NCBI GenBank assembly: GCA_030522415.1 | Contig: CM060131.1 | Location: 12,943,703-13,007,702 of the forward strand | DNA: 64,000 bases | From: Channallabes apus | Lineage: Eukaryota > Chordata > Actinopteri > Siluriformes > Clariidae | Reading direction: 5' to 3' | Shown here: positions 24,858-37,558 of the stretch, in pieces | Layout of the letters: every line of letters begins with the position of its first letter | Position numbering within the stretch: the stretch's first letter is position 1 | The notes under the pieces: model-generated | Seen by the model: the letters and a program-made list of their open reading frames with translations, nothing else | Told to the model about the DNA's origin: nothing | The model's database searches: none | Translations under genes and position numbers: made by a program

Positions 24858-25369
24858 ATAAATTATTTCTCCCATGTATACTACTATTTTGATTTGCACT
24901 TGTATGAAATGCTATTTAAAATTCATTTAATAAAATTGTATTTATCCGCTATGACCCCAACAGATGTGGTTACTTATCATGAATACTTTAAAATCATTAA
25001 AAAAAAAGAAACATAATTTGTTCCCTAAGCTCCATATCTGACATCATACTCTCGCCCACCTAAATGTTAAACCCTTCTGATAGTCTGAAGGATGTGCCCC
25101 AGTCTCAACCAGATGTTCTATAAGGGGTATATACTGTACAGTAAAGACAGTTTTAAAAGTTACTGGGATAAACATTTCATAACATACTGTACCTAACTAC
25201 TGTACAATATATCATGACTGTGCAGTTACTACCAAATTGCAATCTTTAAAGATTACAGTAGGATAAGAAATGTGACTAACAGCAGACATTAACTGCCGAT
25301 GCAGGATGATAGAAGTTTACTTGTTTTTATATTAAATGTAAAGAAGATGCACTAATGTACGTTACTGTG

Positions 25370-25614
25370 TAAAAGTCTTGAACCCCGTTCCATGATATAA
25401 AATTTTATTAAATAATGTAGAAAAAACTGAAAATAAATAGTTAGGTCAAAAACTTATTTATTTATTTATTTAAAAAATAAGAGCCCCAAAAAAGTTCTTT
25501 AGGAAGCCCGGAGAACTCTTCCTTACTGTAAGTCTACATTAAATATACAAGAAAGTCTGGCTCCTTTAAACCAAAATATAAAGAAATGATGGCTGGCTCA
25601 AGACTTTTGCACAA
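25370..25614. mobile_element. MITE with AAAAGTCTTGA terminal inverted repeats (family C)
   Basis: Left end ACTGTGTAAAAGTCTTGAAC; right end CTCAAGACTTTTGCACAATA, its near-complement. No coding capacity. Related copies lie at 40615-41120, 43395-43690 and 44480-44740, sharing AAATACAAGAAAGTCTGGC-like phrases. Confidence 0.75.
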
Positions 25615-26859
25615 TAGTGTCATGCAATTTATGTTATGCAATTTCATATAAAACATTTTAAATTTTCTCAGCATTACTGTAAAGAATTCATACAATGATT
25701 AGATTATAAATGGGTTGAAAAGGTCCAGGTACTCTTTGATTCTTGTATATTTATAGTTTACATGGAACCTTCGCTAACAACTTGGTTGTTTTATGTCAAT
25801 GCCTTTAAATCTATTACATTTATTGTACTTAAGTAAATGCAAGCATAACTAAAAAATAAAGACATATTACAGAAGCCTGTGGCTGTTTTGTCAGTTTAGA
25901 AGGTGTGACATGAAATGTTTGTGTGTTATGACAACTAGCTTTCTACCTCAGAGTCATATGCTGTAAATGTCATAATGCAACATAATCATAAAAACAAGAA
26001 TCTAGTTTAGGTTAAGAAAAATAATAAATATAACTTTGTCACTGCATAATCAGCCTTTATGACAGCTAACACTTGTTAACATGATATCAGTGTTTACATG
26101 TAGATTCTACAGTATATAACCCGATTCTTCTATAATTTATAAATAAAAAATAATAACTGGGGGTGTGCGGTGTAACAGATGGCCTCTTTGTACTGACTCC
26201 ACATTAAACTGCAGAACTGATGATGGCCGGTGTTCAATCGATTTTGATGCCTGACCCAAGTGCTTCAAAAGAATTGTGCTCTCTGCCCAGTGGCAATGTC
26301 AGGATGCACAAATGGCACGACTGCTGGACTCTAACCATAGAGCTCCACATCAAGAGACATGCAAAATGCCAGACTAATCGTACCAGGCTACAAAACAAAT
26401 GTGATTGGCTTGAGAGTATTGTATATTCTGATAATGTTACAGGTATCATTCCATAACCAGTGAGGTTTGCAAGTCAGAAAGGTTAATATGAAATAACACG
26501 CAATCAAATGGTTCACAGGGTATTGTTTGGCAAAGTTTCTAAAGTTTCTATCTGTAACACATATATAAGTCTTTAACCTTTCAAATACTTGTGAACGTGT
26601 TTAGTTCAGTAATTCAGATCATTTATTTGTTGTGTTTTTATTTGGTTGTTCCAATAAGACATTAGTTGTTGAATAAGGTGGGAAAAAACATATTAATAAA
26701 AAAAACTAAACAAAAAAAAAACATAATGATGATTAGATTTGCCTGTAAGATGCTTTTCTTCCCTCATTCACCATTTCCCAGCAACATTTAACATGTTAAC
26801 ATGATGTAGAAGTAGCGGAGACTTTGGCGCATACTGTATGTTAGAACTTCCAGAATGCA

Positions 26860-27310
26860 ATGTCTGAAGGGCATTCAAGTTAAACTAGGATTTGACATCT
26901 TGAGAGAAGACAAGCACAGTATGGTGTTACGATACTTAGCAGGAGTAAAATATTTATACGGTGCAAATGTTGAAAATGTACTGTACATCCACGAACGAGG
27001 TGTCTCGGTGCCCACTCCAATGGTTTGCATGAACACTCAGTGAGTGGACCACCTGATCCTTGAAAATTGATGGATAACTTGTCGGGAACTTACATAAGAG
27101 ACGCATCTGTCTGTGGCAACTGTACACGTAAGCATTCACGAACACCATTTACATTTAAGAACTCAGATGGGAGTATTTGCCACATCCTCACACAGCCCTT
27201 ACCTCCTCACTCCACATTCTCATAACTGTTCTGTTGTTCTGCACAATCAAAAGACTTGCTTTGACTTGAATGCCCCTTGTGCAGTATACAGTAGCTACAG
27301 TATGTGACAA
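26860..27310 (+). mobile_element. Mariner-like transposon fragment
   Basis: 27030-27150 is the reverse complement of 61010-61125 with many point differences, so both are copies of one family. Just after it the + strand encodes LRWEYLPHPHTALTSSL, a frame-damaged form of the mariner WExLPHPxYSPDLAP motif. No complete ORF. Confidence 0.65.
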
Positions 27311-27982
27311 AAAGTCTCAGTTTTTCTAGTTAGCGATCTTAGACATGGAGAGTATGATGGTATTGACTCTGATCTAAGGTTCAAAATTGAAGTATGGAAA
27401 TGTATCTGTTAAAGCACAGCATACAGACAAGAAAGTTATACAGCTTGATACCACTGCATCGTTTTCTTTAAGTAGAGATGAAACAAGAGCTACTGGCACG
27501 GCTATGACTGGCACTGAACTTAGCAGCAGTTGAGGGAATTAAATACCAAGGCCATTTAACCAATTGCATTGTGGAGGTGTGCCCAAGGTCAGTTTTCTCA
27601 TCATTTTCAGAAAGGCAAACAAAAATGTGAAGGTTAAACACAGAGCAACATACTGTAGTGACAAAATGTGACATACTGTGCTCTGACTGCAAAATCATTC
27701 ACTAGCATAAACAGAAACTTTTTATTGTTTGTTTTCATCACAGCATCATAGCGCATCAGTTATGGTTTGTCGCACTTTTCTACGATGAAAACGTCAGAAT
27801 GTCATTATCATTATCATGTATTAAAGTAAATATCTTTGAGACTAACATTTGTTTTATGTTCCAGCAGAGATAGTGAATGTCCCCATAATCTTGTATGTAA
27901 TTTCTCAACTGAATAAATTATTTTCATATAAATATTCAGTTTACAGTACTGTATATGCACCTTTGAATACTATGGGTTAACG

Positions 27983-28034
27983 TATAATAATAATAACAAC
28001 AACAACAACAACAATAATATTAATAATAATAATA
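27983..28034. repeat. (AAC)n/(AAT)n microsatellite
   Basis: Compound trinucleotide tract. Confidence 0.95.
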
Positions 28035-28669
28035 TCTACATATAGAATATAATAAAAAATCTATGTCTACTTAATCCCACTCCTCACCTTACCCATAACT
28101 GTGTAACTTTATATGCAAGGCGCTTTGTATAAATCCTTCATTTGCATTCCTAACGCCTTGTTAAGAGTGATCATGAATTTCAGAAAATACACGAGTTCCA
28201 AATGTTCTGCTTCATGGCAGGCAGGCTGTTATGCCCAGTTTCACACTGGGAAAAATCCACAGGATTAGCCTTCTGCGTCTGCTTATCTCCTTCTCCAAGA
28301 CCCTGTAGATCCACTACACTGCAGTGTATTTGTCCTAACCAGAATAAAAAAAAAAGTACAACATGAATTGACTTTTTTTTTTTTCACTTCAGATCTCCAT
28401 GGTTTGATTCTGTATATTGGCGAATCTCCTTTTGAAAGAGTCAATACGTCATTGTATACAGTAGATACTATGAACAGTGACACACATTCAACATGAAAAC
28501 AAGAAAACTTCTATCATCCTGCATCGACAGTTAAAATCTACTGTTAGTACATTTTCTCTCCTAATATTTAAAGTTTGTATTTTCTAGTACTGTATTTAGT
28601 AACTTCACAGTCATGATATATTGTAGTTAGGTATGTTATGAGATGTTTATCACATGTCTATACACAGTA

Positions 28670-28880
28670 TATTACAGTACAGCGTTCTTTAGAATCGACT
28701 CAATGGTTGAACGATTCATGTTAAAGGAACGAGCAATTCCAATTTTTTTCACGTCACTTGATCCTCGCAATTATTTTAATATACAGTATTTTGTCTCTAT
28801 CATTATTGTGTGGTGCTTCTTAACAGTACCAGCTTCATTGCTGCTACCTTCTGCTACCATCCTGCGCTTGTACAGTACTT
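28670..28880 (-). pseudogene. Tigger/pogo-like transposase N-terminal fragment
   Basis: The complement strand reads KKHHTIMIETK ... SDVKKIGIARSFNMNRSTI ESILKN in one or two frames. That is the layout of the CENP-B-type helix-turn-helix at the start of Tigger transposases (KR..YT.E.K, then IAR..... RSTI..ILKN). Stops and several TACAGTA insertions interrupt it. No downstream DDE domain recognised. Confidence 0.5.
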
Positions 28881-29083
28881 GCAGAGGATGCATGTTGCAC
28901 ACATGTGACAATTTGCACCAGAAATGTGATATAACGCCTGCCAGTGAACATGTGCAAGAATTTTCAAAAGTTCGTAACTCGGATATTCATATGTAAGGGA
29001 CTTACTGTACAGTACTAAAGTAGCTTATCAGCCTACTGTAGCTAAATATCAAGAACAGAAGAGAGTTTGATATAGTTTGAAGT

Positions 29084-29105
29084 ATATATATATATATATA
29101 TATAT
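29084..29105. repeat. (TA)n microsatellite
   Basis: About 11 TA units. Confidence 0.9.
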
Positions 29106-30544
29106 GTTGCATTAAATTTAAGGTAACATTTTATTATGATGTAATGTACACATTTAGGTTGTGACTATAAGCCACAGATTTATCGACAGGAGGCATTTGA
29201 CAAAGATGGAATCACGTTCTTGATCAAACTGATGTACCGAGCCTCAATTTTGTAACATTATTCCATCCAAATGTGCACGTTACATAACCGTCAACTTGTA
29301 AAAGTTTAACTCAACCAAGAAATAGTTGGAAAGGGGAATAAATCAGCTGCCAAAGACACATTGAAGAACCATGTTTGCTGCTAATGAGCAGCTACTGCAG
29401 AGCAATACCTGCCCCTAGGGGTGGGATGTACAGTATACTGTACATCTTAGAGAGCTTTTATTTAGATGAAAAAGAGAACTTGAGTACAGGACGGGTTTAC
29501 CAAAAAAAAAAAAAAATAATAATAATAATAATAATAACAGAACTAAAATTAAAAAACATTCTAGGTTTATTTACTACAGAATTGGTCTGAAATGCCCATT
29601 TTGATTTGAAAGCAGCTGACATTTCCTTTTCCAGCATGGGTTTATAAGTAACGTGTTGTGTGTCCAGCTGCAGTGCCAGTTGATTAAATGTCAGGAGGAT
29701 TGCAGAATTCCCCACAGCAATGTACTTGGACGTCCAAACATCATGAAAACTTCACAATCACATTCCCAAGGCTTTTTTATTATTATTACAGCTAAGCTTT
29801 TTCATTTAAAACTTTGTGACAAACCGAGAGTCATGGAGGTTATAATTACAGTAACATGGTATATGTGTACTTACACAGGACATTACTATAAGCTTATAAT
29901 TAATTCTGGTACATCCAGGACTTTGAAAGATAACAGCTCACCCTTCTATCCTCCACCCGTTCTTTGATTCAAACCGAACACTCTATGCTGACAAGATGGC
30001 CACACCGGCTGTGATCAATTGCAACAGTTGCACTGATGGGCGTGTTCGGGAACGGTTCTGCAACATTTTTTATTTATTTTTTTTGCTCTATGAATTAAAC
30101 CACTGGACTGGACTTAATGGAGTGAAAAATGGCACTCTGACTTTTACACGAGTTAATTGTTTTTCAAGCATGCTTAACACAGAGTGGGGAAAGGATGCTT
30201 TTATCAGCGTCGAGTAGGATTGTGTTAAGGCTTGAATGCATGATGAGTTTTCGCCGAGCAAACGTATTTTTAATTTTTTTTGCAGAAGTAAAAAAAATCT
30301 ATAAATAAAAACACGGCTGTAAACTGCACAGTGTAGTTGAAACATCCAGATTTAGACCTGAACATTAAATAAAAATAAAAAATAAAAAAAAACATTGCAG
30401 ATTTTTGCAGGGCAACTAAATGCTACAGTAATATGAAAGAAGCTTTAACACTTGAAGAGTACATTTACAGACTGTGTAGCATGCACAGCCATAACGTTCA
30501 AATGCAACGCATTAAGCCCAATGTTGTGTAGGTTCCTCTTTATC

Positions 30545-30672
30545 CGCCAGCTCTGGCCCCTCAGGACATCTGGAGGTGTGCTGTCTGGCACAGAAAGTCA
30601 ATTCTTTGGGTGTTGTGGGTTGTGATGTGGAGCCTCCGTGTATCGGATGTTCCATGGATGTTCAATCAGATT
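30545..30672 (-). mobile_element. Tc1/mariner-like fragment (same family as 5876-6232)
   Basis: The complement reads AATCTGATTGAACATCCATG (an LIEHPW-type motif), GGAGGCTCCACATCACAACC and GCCAGACAGCACACCTCCAG, which are successive phrases of that transposase 3' half. Confidence 0.6.
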
Positions 30673-30689
30673 AATTTTTGGGGAACCAA

Positions 30690-31650
30690 AAACACTTGAA
30701 AACTTTGTCTGCTAAGTCCAATATGTGGCATACTTTACTATCAAGCAGAATTAACCTTTTCAGCAATTTGAGCTACTGTACATGTGAAATCTGGAAATCA
30801 GTTACAATAAAGACTGATATAGTAGCCAACATAATGGGGTATGGCTCTGTAGTTTGCTACTAAATACATTAATATGCATGTTAATAACAGAACATTATTC
30901 TCATTATTATAAATATTTTCACCTAAGTTGTCCTGATTTTGGAAAAGAAAAAATTCTCTTTTCAATGTTCCCTGATTGTACCAATAGAAACCACTCTACC
31001 AACAGCCAGACAACGTGCACCTCTGGAAATGTGGAATGTGTAGTGGAATAAGCTATAGCTACAGCATTGTGGGTGTGTTGTATCACTATCACATACAATG
31101 TTTTAAAGGTAACCTAAATATTAAATAAGTGCATGCATTTTGCAAAAAACTAAATCCTGATTGTCAACCCCATTTTCAGTTATGCACTTGTGAGTGATTT
31201 CAAGGCTCTACAACAACAAACATGGGCAACATTTCTACACAGTGGGAAAAGAGGGATGCATTGACAATCGAACACAATGGGCAGCACATTGAATACATTT
31301 TATAACTTATTTATAACATTTTATAACTTAATTAATAAACTTGTAAATAACTTATGAAAGGAGAAGGTTACGTTAAAACCAAGCACACCATTGTTTTTCT
31401 TGTGAAATTACCAATAAGTTTGATGTGTCACATGACCCTCTTCCTATTGAAAAAAAACAAAAGTTGCATCCAAAATGGCCGACTTCAAAGTGGCCACCAT
31501 GGTCACCACCCATCTTGAAAAGTTTTCCCCCTCACATATACTAATGTGCCATGAACAGGAAGTTAATATCACCAACCATTCCCATTTTATTAAGGTGTAT
31601 CCATATAAATGACCCACCCTACTTTGATGGTATCCAAGCACTAGAGAAAT
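30690..31650. repeat. Unassigned block, possibly a DNA transposon interior
   Basis: 31458-31625 contains CCAAAATGGCCGACTTCAAA and CCCATTTTATTAAGGTGTAT, phrases I associate with a dispersed fish repeat. 30850-31050 has a 65-codon frame ending CTSGNVECVVE, which I cannot assign. The class is unknown. Confidence 0.3.
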
Positions 31651-31959
31651 GCTGGGATAAGTGCATTAGTATAGCACGGGATTCTATAGAGAAATAACTG
31701 TGTTCTGTTATTCTGCATAAAAAGTCCTGGTTTGACATGAACAAACTTGAGTTTAGCAAGTTTGGAATTTCTTCCCTGAAAATCATTATTTTTGGCTGAG
31801 ATATAAATAAGTCACATTCAAATAATTAATACAGATGCAAATACACTTATTAAAAATGCATCAGAGATTAATGAGTTACTTCAAACTAATAATATACACG
31901 CATTGCAATATGCCAAACCAACATGATAACTAAGACATTTACTCTTTTTCATAAACAGA

Positions 31960-32440
31960 ATAAAAAGCGACGTAGGGAGAGAAAAAAATCGCCGCCGCTA
32001 CTGGGTTCACCCTCTGACTGCACAACGTCGGATTAAAGGAAGTTTTTTGTGGTTTATGAAGAAATGCGAACATTTCCGCGCAAGTTTTATTTTTTAAGCA
32101 TTTTATTTTTGCCTTTTTTCCGCATTTCCCTCTGTATAGCATGTAGGATCATGGGATATATCAGGTCCTCCGAAGCGTAAAATGGACGCGGAGAAAACGA
32201 ACTAGACCCGGTTTCCTTGCGTTCGTTGGGATTTGAACGCCAAGAAAAAGCTGCAATGCGACGTTTTGTTAACACCGTATAAACGCGCAGCCGGACAAAC
32301 GCACGTCACCAAAACCCGTGTGAACACCGTCATTGACTCCTATGTGTAGAAAACCCTCTGCACTTCATTCGTGATCACTGGACGCTACGAACGGCAGAAA
32401 AACGCTCGATTTTAACGCCCGTGTGAACAAGACCTTAGTT
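31960..32440. mobile_element. CpG-rich candidate DNA-transposon copy
   Basis: Contrasts with its AT-rich surroundings: many CpGs, and the phrase CGTGTGAACACCGTCATTGA followed later by GCCCGTGTGAACAAGACCTT, the type of terminus seen in several fish DNA transposons. No matched left end identified. Confidence 0.35.
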
Positions 32441-34610
32441 TACCAAGTGTCGATGTAGTTAACCAAAACGTGATAATTATTTTATTAAACCTACATTAGG
32501 AAAACACGTAAGTTGATTAAATTTTTTCAAAATGTAATGTATGCGTTCAGTACTAATCAACAGCTGACCCAGATGGTAATAATTTCGGAAAATAAGATTT
32601 GGAAATAAACGTCCATTTCTTGATTTCAATTGTCGATGGAGAGGCATTTAACATTATAGTATCTTACTAGACAATCTATTAGACTCACTTATCAAACTAA
32701 ATATGCATAATGTTTTATGCAAGAAATGTGTTCTTTATTAAAATCCTGTTAGTTCAGGAAAAAACTCTCGTATCCTGTAAGACCTGCTCAATTTGTGTCA
32801 ATTTTTAAGAAACTTGGTAACTTTATAACCAAGAATAATTTCTCTTTTTTTACCCTCCGCTTCTCCTATTTTTGCTTTGGGACTAGTAACAGAGGAATTG
32901 TTTTTTAGGGGTGTAGGGTTCAGGGAGCTGTCCAAGTACCCAACAAAGGCAACCCTGATTTTGGTGGGGCTCCAGCCATCAACCCTCTGATCAGCACTCA
33001 ACCACCTCAATCACCTGTGCTATAACAAACCGCTGTGATATAACAAATCCATAAATTGTGACAAATAAGACTAGTCTTTCAAGTAAGACAAAAGAAATGT
33101 TAGCCTACAAAAGGAAGAAGGAGATTTGTGGGTGTCTATAAAAGCAAATAATTTGTGTGATCATTTGTGATTTTGAAGTATGTGAAAGTAAAAATCAGCC
33201 AGAAACAATAGTAAATCTGGAATCTGGAATCTTTTTTTTTTTTTCTTCACACACACACACACACACACACGCGCAAAATCTGTTTTACAGAATAGTGGAT
33301 AAATCAGACCCAATGTTACTGTCACCTTGTGAGGCATTTACGTGCCAGCTGGCTGTGTATACACGAATGTCAATCCTGAGGTGGCCAGCCTGCGTCCCTG
33401 TCTCAGTCCGTGTCGCAGATCTGGCGCTCACATGTCTGCTTTGGGCAGGTTATGATGAAAAACGTTGCAGAGCTGAGCGTGGATTCATTATTCGCGCTGC
33501 ACCGTGTAAGGCACAGGGACATGATGTGTCAGAGTCTCCTTTCGACTTGATGTATTTGCATCCTCCAGTGCTGAAGGGACCCAGAGGGGACAGCTTGACA
33601 AGATACCAGTTTATAAGAAGGTGTCTGAGCTTGATTTTGCTCTGTTACACTATGTTCTACTTACAGTATAAGATCAGGAGAAGAACCTCTAAAGGAACTA
33701 ACCAAGTGCTGTGAGTACACCACTGATGATTATCTCAACCTGAGATTAAGCTCCATGTGTACTAAAGTGGTATTTCAGAAAGTGCCCCAGTTTTTGTTGC
33801 CCTCTGCTCTCTCTGCTCTACCAGTGCCGAATGTTCATTTCCAGGCGACAAGGCAGACAATGCTGGTTTTCTTCAGGGATCAACAGTCGAGGCTTGGAGC
33901 AGTTTATGGAGCGTGCTGTGATTATTTACAGGCCATGCGCATGCTAGATCCATCTGAGTGACAGGAGAAACGCATTTCGTCCTCGGCTCAACTCTGACGC
34001 AATTTGTCTGTCACCTTAGATGCTGTCACCTTGCTTTGCCTTTGGTCCCGTGATCATGTTGAGCAACACCTTGCCTCACAGCATAGTCATGCTGATAATT
34101 TGTCAAGAAAAGGTGAAGAATGATTCCCTGGTTTGGTTTGAAAATATGTTAGAAAACAATGAAATGGAAACTAGGAGTAGATACATAACTACTGCTTTAT
34201 TATCTTTCATAACCCCCTTTCATCTGACCCGATGTTCGGTCAAGCACTAATTCTGTATGCATGTCACGCTCCCAGAAGGCAATTAAATGACTAATGGGTG
34301 AAGACATTAATTCCTGTGCTTATTGGACTAACAGTCCAGTCTGACATGGCTGTAAAAAGTGCCATGTGTTAGTGATGGCCATAAAGACAATAGCCTTGAG
34401 GAGAAGACTGAAGGTCAGCTGTATTTATAGATGTTACGGGGGGGAAAGTATGGCTTTGACGTTTAAAATGTACCCTATACAATCACAGAAAAGGATAAAG
34501 AATCCAAGAGCATAGGAATTGTTGAGAGCTCACATACTGTATTGGCTTTCACCCACCATGAGCTTTTACACTTTTTTTTGTTACAACCTGGAACAAAAAT
34601 GGCATTATAG
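32440..34610. other. No confident gene; one 185-codon open frame
   Basis: The longest frame (33157-33714, +) runs through poly-T and a CA tract (about 33249-33270), so its N-terminus is repeat translation. The rest, including a hydrophobic CLSLILLCYTMFYLQY stretch near the end, matches nothing I recognise. It has no splice or start context to support a gene. Confidence 0.4.
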
Positions 34611-34618
34611 GGATTTTA

Positions 34619-35095
34619 CACTAATCAACCATAACATTATGACCACTGAGTGGTGAAATGATCTATACAACAGCTATACACCAGCAAACTGATGACAGGT
34701 TCATGAGCACCCAAGGCTCACCCATGCCCATGAGCCCCAAAATCCAGCATGTCCGGTCCAATCCTACAGCACAAATCACCAAAAAGTGAAATGCTGGCAA
34801 CAATAGAAAGGCAGCAGAACAGCGAGTGCACCACCACCTGCTGCACACAGGACTTGGTAGGCAAAGACCACAAGGCATCTAACCCAGCCTCCAAACCCCT
34901 AGATCTCAATCTGATCGAGCGCCATTTGGATACGCCAATCTAACAAGTCCGATCCATGAAGACTCCAGTCCATTATCCACAAAACCCAAAAGATTTGCTG
35001 ACAACGTCCTGGTGCCAGATCCTACATCATCCACCCATGAGGGGAAACCGGTGTTTTTAATGTCAGTGGTTTTATTGTTATGGCTGATTGGTATA
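34619..35095 (+). mobile_element. Tc1/mariner-like internally deleted element
   Basis: Left end CTAATCAACCATAACATTAT (from about 34621), right end GTTATGGCTGATTGGTATAC (to about 35095), which are inverted repeats. Inside are transposase fragments: a CCAAGGCTCACCCATGCCCA stretch, and PLDLNLIERHL in place of the usual SPDLNPIEH. The same family occurs at 5876, 30545 and 47068. Confidence 0.75.
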
Positions 35096-35338
35096 CACTG
35101 GTGTACACTATTGAAGACTTTATCATTCCCAAATACAAATTGTCGAAGTATTGATATCCCTTCATTTGAAAAACGTAGTTTAGTTTAAGTGCAATCACAA
35201 GCCAGCCACCAAGACTCAACATAATTTAGTCAGTTATTGAGCTGATCTGTCACAACTAATCCAGGATTAACACAGCATTCCAATAAAGGTCATAACTGAT
35301 AATTTTCATACTAGGGAACCCCTCCAACCACCCTACCA

Positions 35339-35340
<2 letters not shown>

Positions 35341-35373
<33 letters not shown>
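35341..35373. repeat. (AC)n microsatellite
   Basis: About 16 AC units. Confidence 0.95.
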
Positions 35374-35374
<1 letters not shown>

Positions 35375-35689
35375 TGCATGCCCTAAACTCAAACATTGAC
35401 TTCAGGAAGTGACATCATCATGGTTACTCAATATAGGCTACAAAGTTGAACTAAATAAGTTACACTGTATATACAGTATTACATACAGTACTATTTGTTT
35501 TCAATTAAGTAACGTGCAGACAGATTCTCTTGTAAAATCTTTAACATTTGCTGTACAGTTTGCTGTTTTGCAGATGTAAATATAATATACATCATATATA
35601 TTGTTTACCGATGTACTGTATAATTACATAACAATAGCTCTTAGCCAAATAAGGCAAACACTTTGTAGATCAAATGCACAGAGGATTTT

Positions 35690-36160
35690 AGCATTGTGTG
35701 CGTGTGTGTGTGTGTGTATATGCCACAACTGAAAAGGCAGCATCCACCAAGAGCGAGTGACTGGATATGCAGGTCAGTAATCAAGAGGTCAAGTGTAATT
35801 AAAGTGTCATTCCCCGTCACATATACGACGATTCACTCGCCCTGAATTTCTAAGCCGTAACATTACATGTTCTTAGCGAGGATCAGTCGACGCTCCTGTT
35901 TGATCACTGTCATAATGATACAAAAGCCCGAACCTTTCCTCTGATAAGTACTCATACTCAAATCAGCTTGATGACTGCAATCAATCGTGATTTGTTGGCT
36001 GTGGTGACATTTCCAGTGACAGCTTCAGCACACGTGGCGGCTTGTTTCAGTTTAAGCTACATGTGAGCCTGAACTGACATTTGCACTCTTATGGAAAATT
36101 ACACATTCTGTTATGCAATTGCATTTGCTAATTAATTAAAGTGTTCTTTAACAAGCCCTG
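35690..36160. promoter_or_regulatory. Candidate conserved intronic element (unique, mixed composition)
   Basis: After a short TG tract (35699-35717), about 400 bp show no repeat phrase, no scars and a balanced composition, ending in ATGCAATTGCATTTGCTAAT and TAATTAATTAAAG homeobox-like sites. Such islands in long introns of synaptic genes are often enhancers. Inference only. Confidence 0.25.
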
Positions 36161-36320
36161 ATGTGCACCACAATATTATCCTGTAACCAAGTGTTATGTA
36201 AATTAGAGCTCCGTGTTGGTCCTGCTACCACAAAGATCACACCACAAAGATCAATGCGTCTAATGTGGTCCAGGTTGTTAATGAAACAATCCAAACTAAT
36301 TAAAATTGAGGTTAAGTGTC

Positions 36321-36361
36321 ATCTATCTATCTATCTATCTATCTATCTACTGTATCTATCT
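36321..36361. repeat. (ATCT)n microsatellite interrupted by a 5-bp insertion
   Basis: Regular ATCT units until 36349, then CTGTA, then the array resumes. Deleting CTGTA (36350-36354) restores the exact register. Confidence 0.95.
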
Positions 36362-36528
36362 ACATTTACTATACTTTGTGCATATTGTGAGTTTTGGCTC
36401 ACAATAAGGTCAAAGTAATTTTATTTCATTATATATACAGTATATTTAATGTTAATAGATTTAGCTGTAAGATTATAACATGTTTACATAAATTAACTTA
36501 ACCACTGCCACCTAATAAAGTTAATATG

Positions 36529-36775
36529 TTAACACTGTAGCCTTGCACCTCCTGGCTCAAGGGTTCGATTCCCAACTTGGGTCCATGTGCAAGGAGTTTG
36601 CATGTTCTCCAGATATTTTTTGGGTTTCCTCTGGGTACTCTGGGCTCCTCCCGCAGATTAGGCTAATTGGTGTTCTCAAATTGCCCGTAGTGTGCGCCCT
36701 CCAATGGATTAGCACCATGTTCCTGGGATTGGCTCCAGGCTCCCCATATGCGGTATAGAAGTTGAATAAATTAGG
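36529..36775 (+). mobile_element. SINE family A, 5'-truncated
   Basis: Starts at AACACTGTAGCCTTGCACCT, keeps the B box (GGTTCGATTCC) and the 3' GGTATAGAAGTTGAAT tail. Confidence 0.78.
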
Positions 36776-36894
36776 ATGAATTCATTTTATGCACATTATA
36801 TACAGTCAACAGAGAAAACAGTAAAGATATCTTGCTGTGCTTTTTCCCATTTGTGGGGAACATCTTTTCAGAAAATAATACACTGCCTGGCCAA

Positions 36895-36939
36895 AATAAA
36901 TAAATGAATGAATAAATAAATAAATAAATAAATAAATAA
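36895..36939. repeat. (AAAT)n tract
   Basis: Tetranucleotide expansion of the A-rich run just inside the Tc1-like terminus. Confidence 0.9.
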
Positions 36940-37365
36940 GAACAAAACCTCTAGTATTTTGTTCAGCTACCTTTATCTTTGATGATTGTGTGCAATATGG
37001 TGGCGGATTCATGCATACTACACAATTTGAGTCCTGGAATGTACCTATGCCATCAAAATAGATCATATTGATTTGATAACCTGACTATTTAGTACATTCA
37101 TGACATCAGCTGACTTAATTTTATTGCCACATAGCGTTGATGTGTCTAGAACTGACCAACGGAGGCAATCCCAAATCATAACACTACTGTACCTCCAGAG
37201 GCTTGTACAGCGGGCACTGTGCATGATGGGTGCTTTTTTTTTGTTTAGTCTTACTAAACAGTGATTTTTTTCATGGCCATACAGCTGTTTATTCCCAGTC
37301 CTTTGAGTTCTCTTTGCATTAGTGGAAATGTTCTTGCTTACTATAAGACATACTGTACAGTAGAC

Positions 37366-37558
37366 AGGGCCAGGGGTAGCTCAGTGGTTAAGGCATTGGA
37401 CTACGGTTCAGAAGATCCCAGGTTCAAACCCCACAACCACCAAGATGCCACTGTTGGGCCCTTGAGCAAGGCCCTTAACCCTCAACTGCTCAATTGCGTT
37501 AAAAGAAAATGTAAGTCACTCTGGATAAGAGCATCTGCCAAATGCCTAAATGTAAATA
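37366..37558 (+). mobile_element. SINE family B copy nested in Tc1-like element
   Basis: Full head with A box TAGCTCAGTGG and B box GGTTCAAACCC, then TGGATAAGAGCATCTGCC and an AAATGTAAATAA tail. Confidence 0.88.

Larger units (their letters stand above)
25132..29442. other. Dense cluster of TACTGTA/TACAGTA scars
   Basis: About 25 occurrences in 4.3 kb (for example 25132, 25137, 25185, 25198, 25254, 25524, 25675, 26108, 26832, 26979, 27287, 27296, 27651, 27952, 27957, 28457, 28588, 28673, 28782, 28871, 29003, 29008, 29034, 29429, 29436). The sequence matches the TA-CAG-TA / TA-CTG-TA footprint left when a Tc1-family element with CAG ends excises. Interpretation inferred; the motif counts are seen. 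Confidence 0.6.

Noticed and set aside
33157..33714. 185-codon open frame
   Set aside because: Its start runs through poly-T and a CA microsatellite, and the rest matches nothing I know. In a fish intron such a length can occur by chance.
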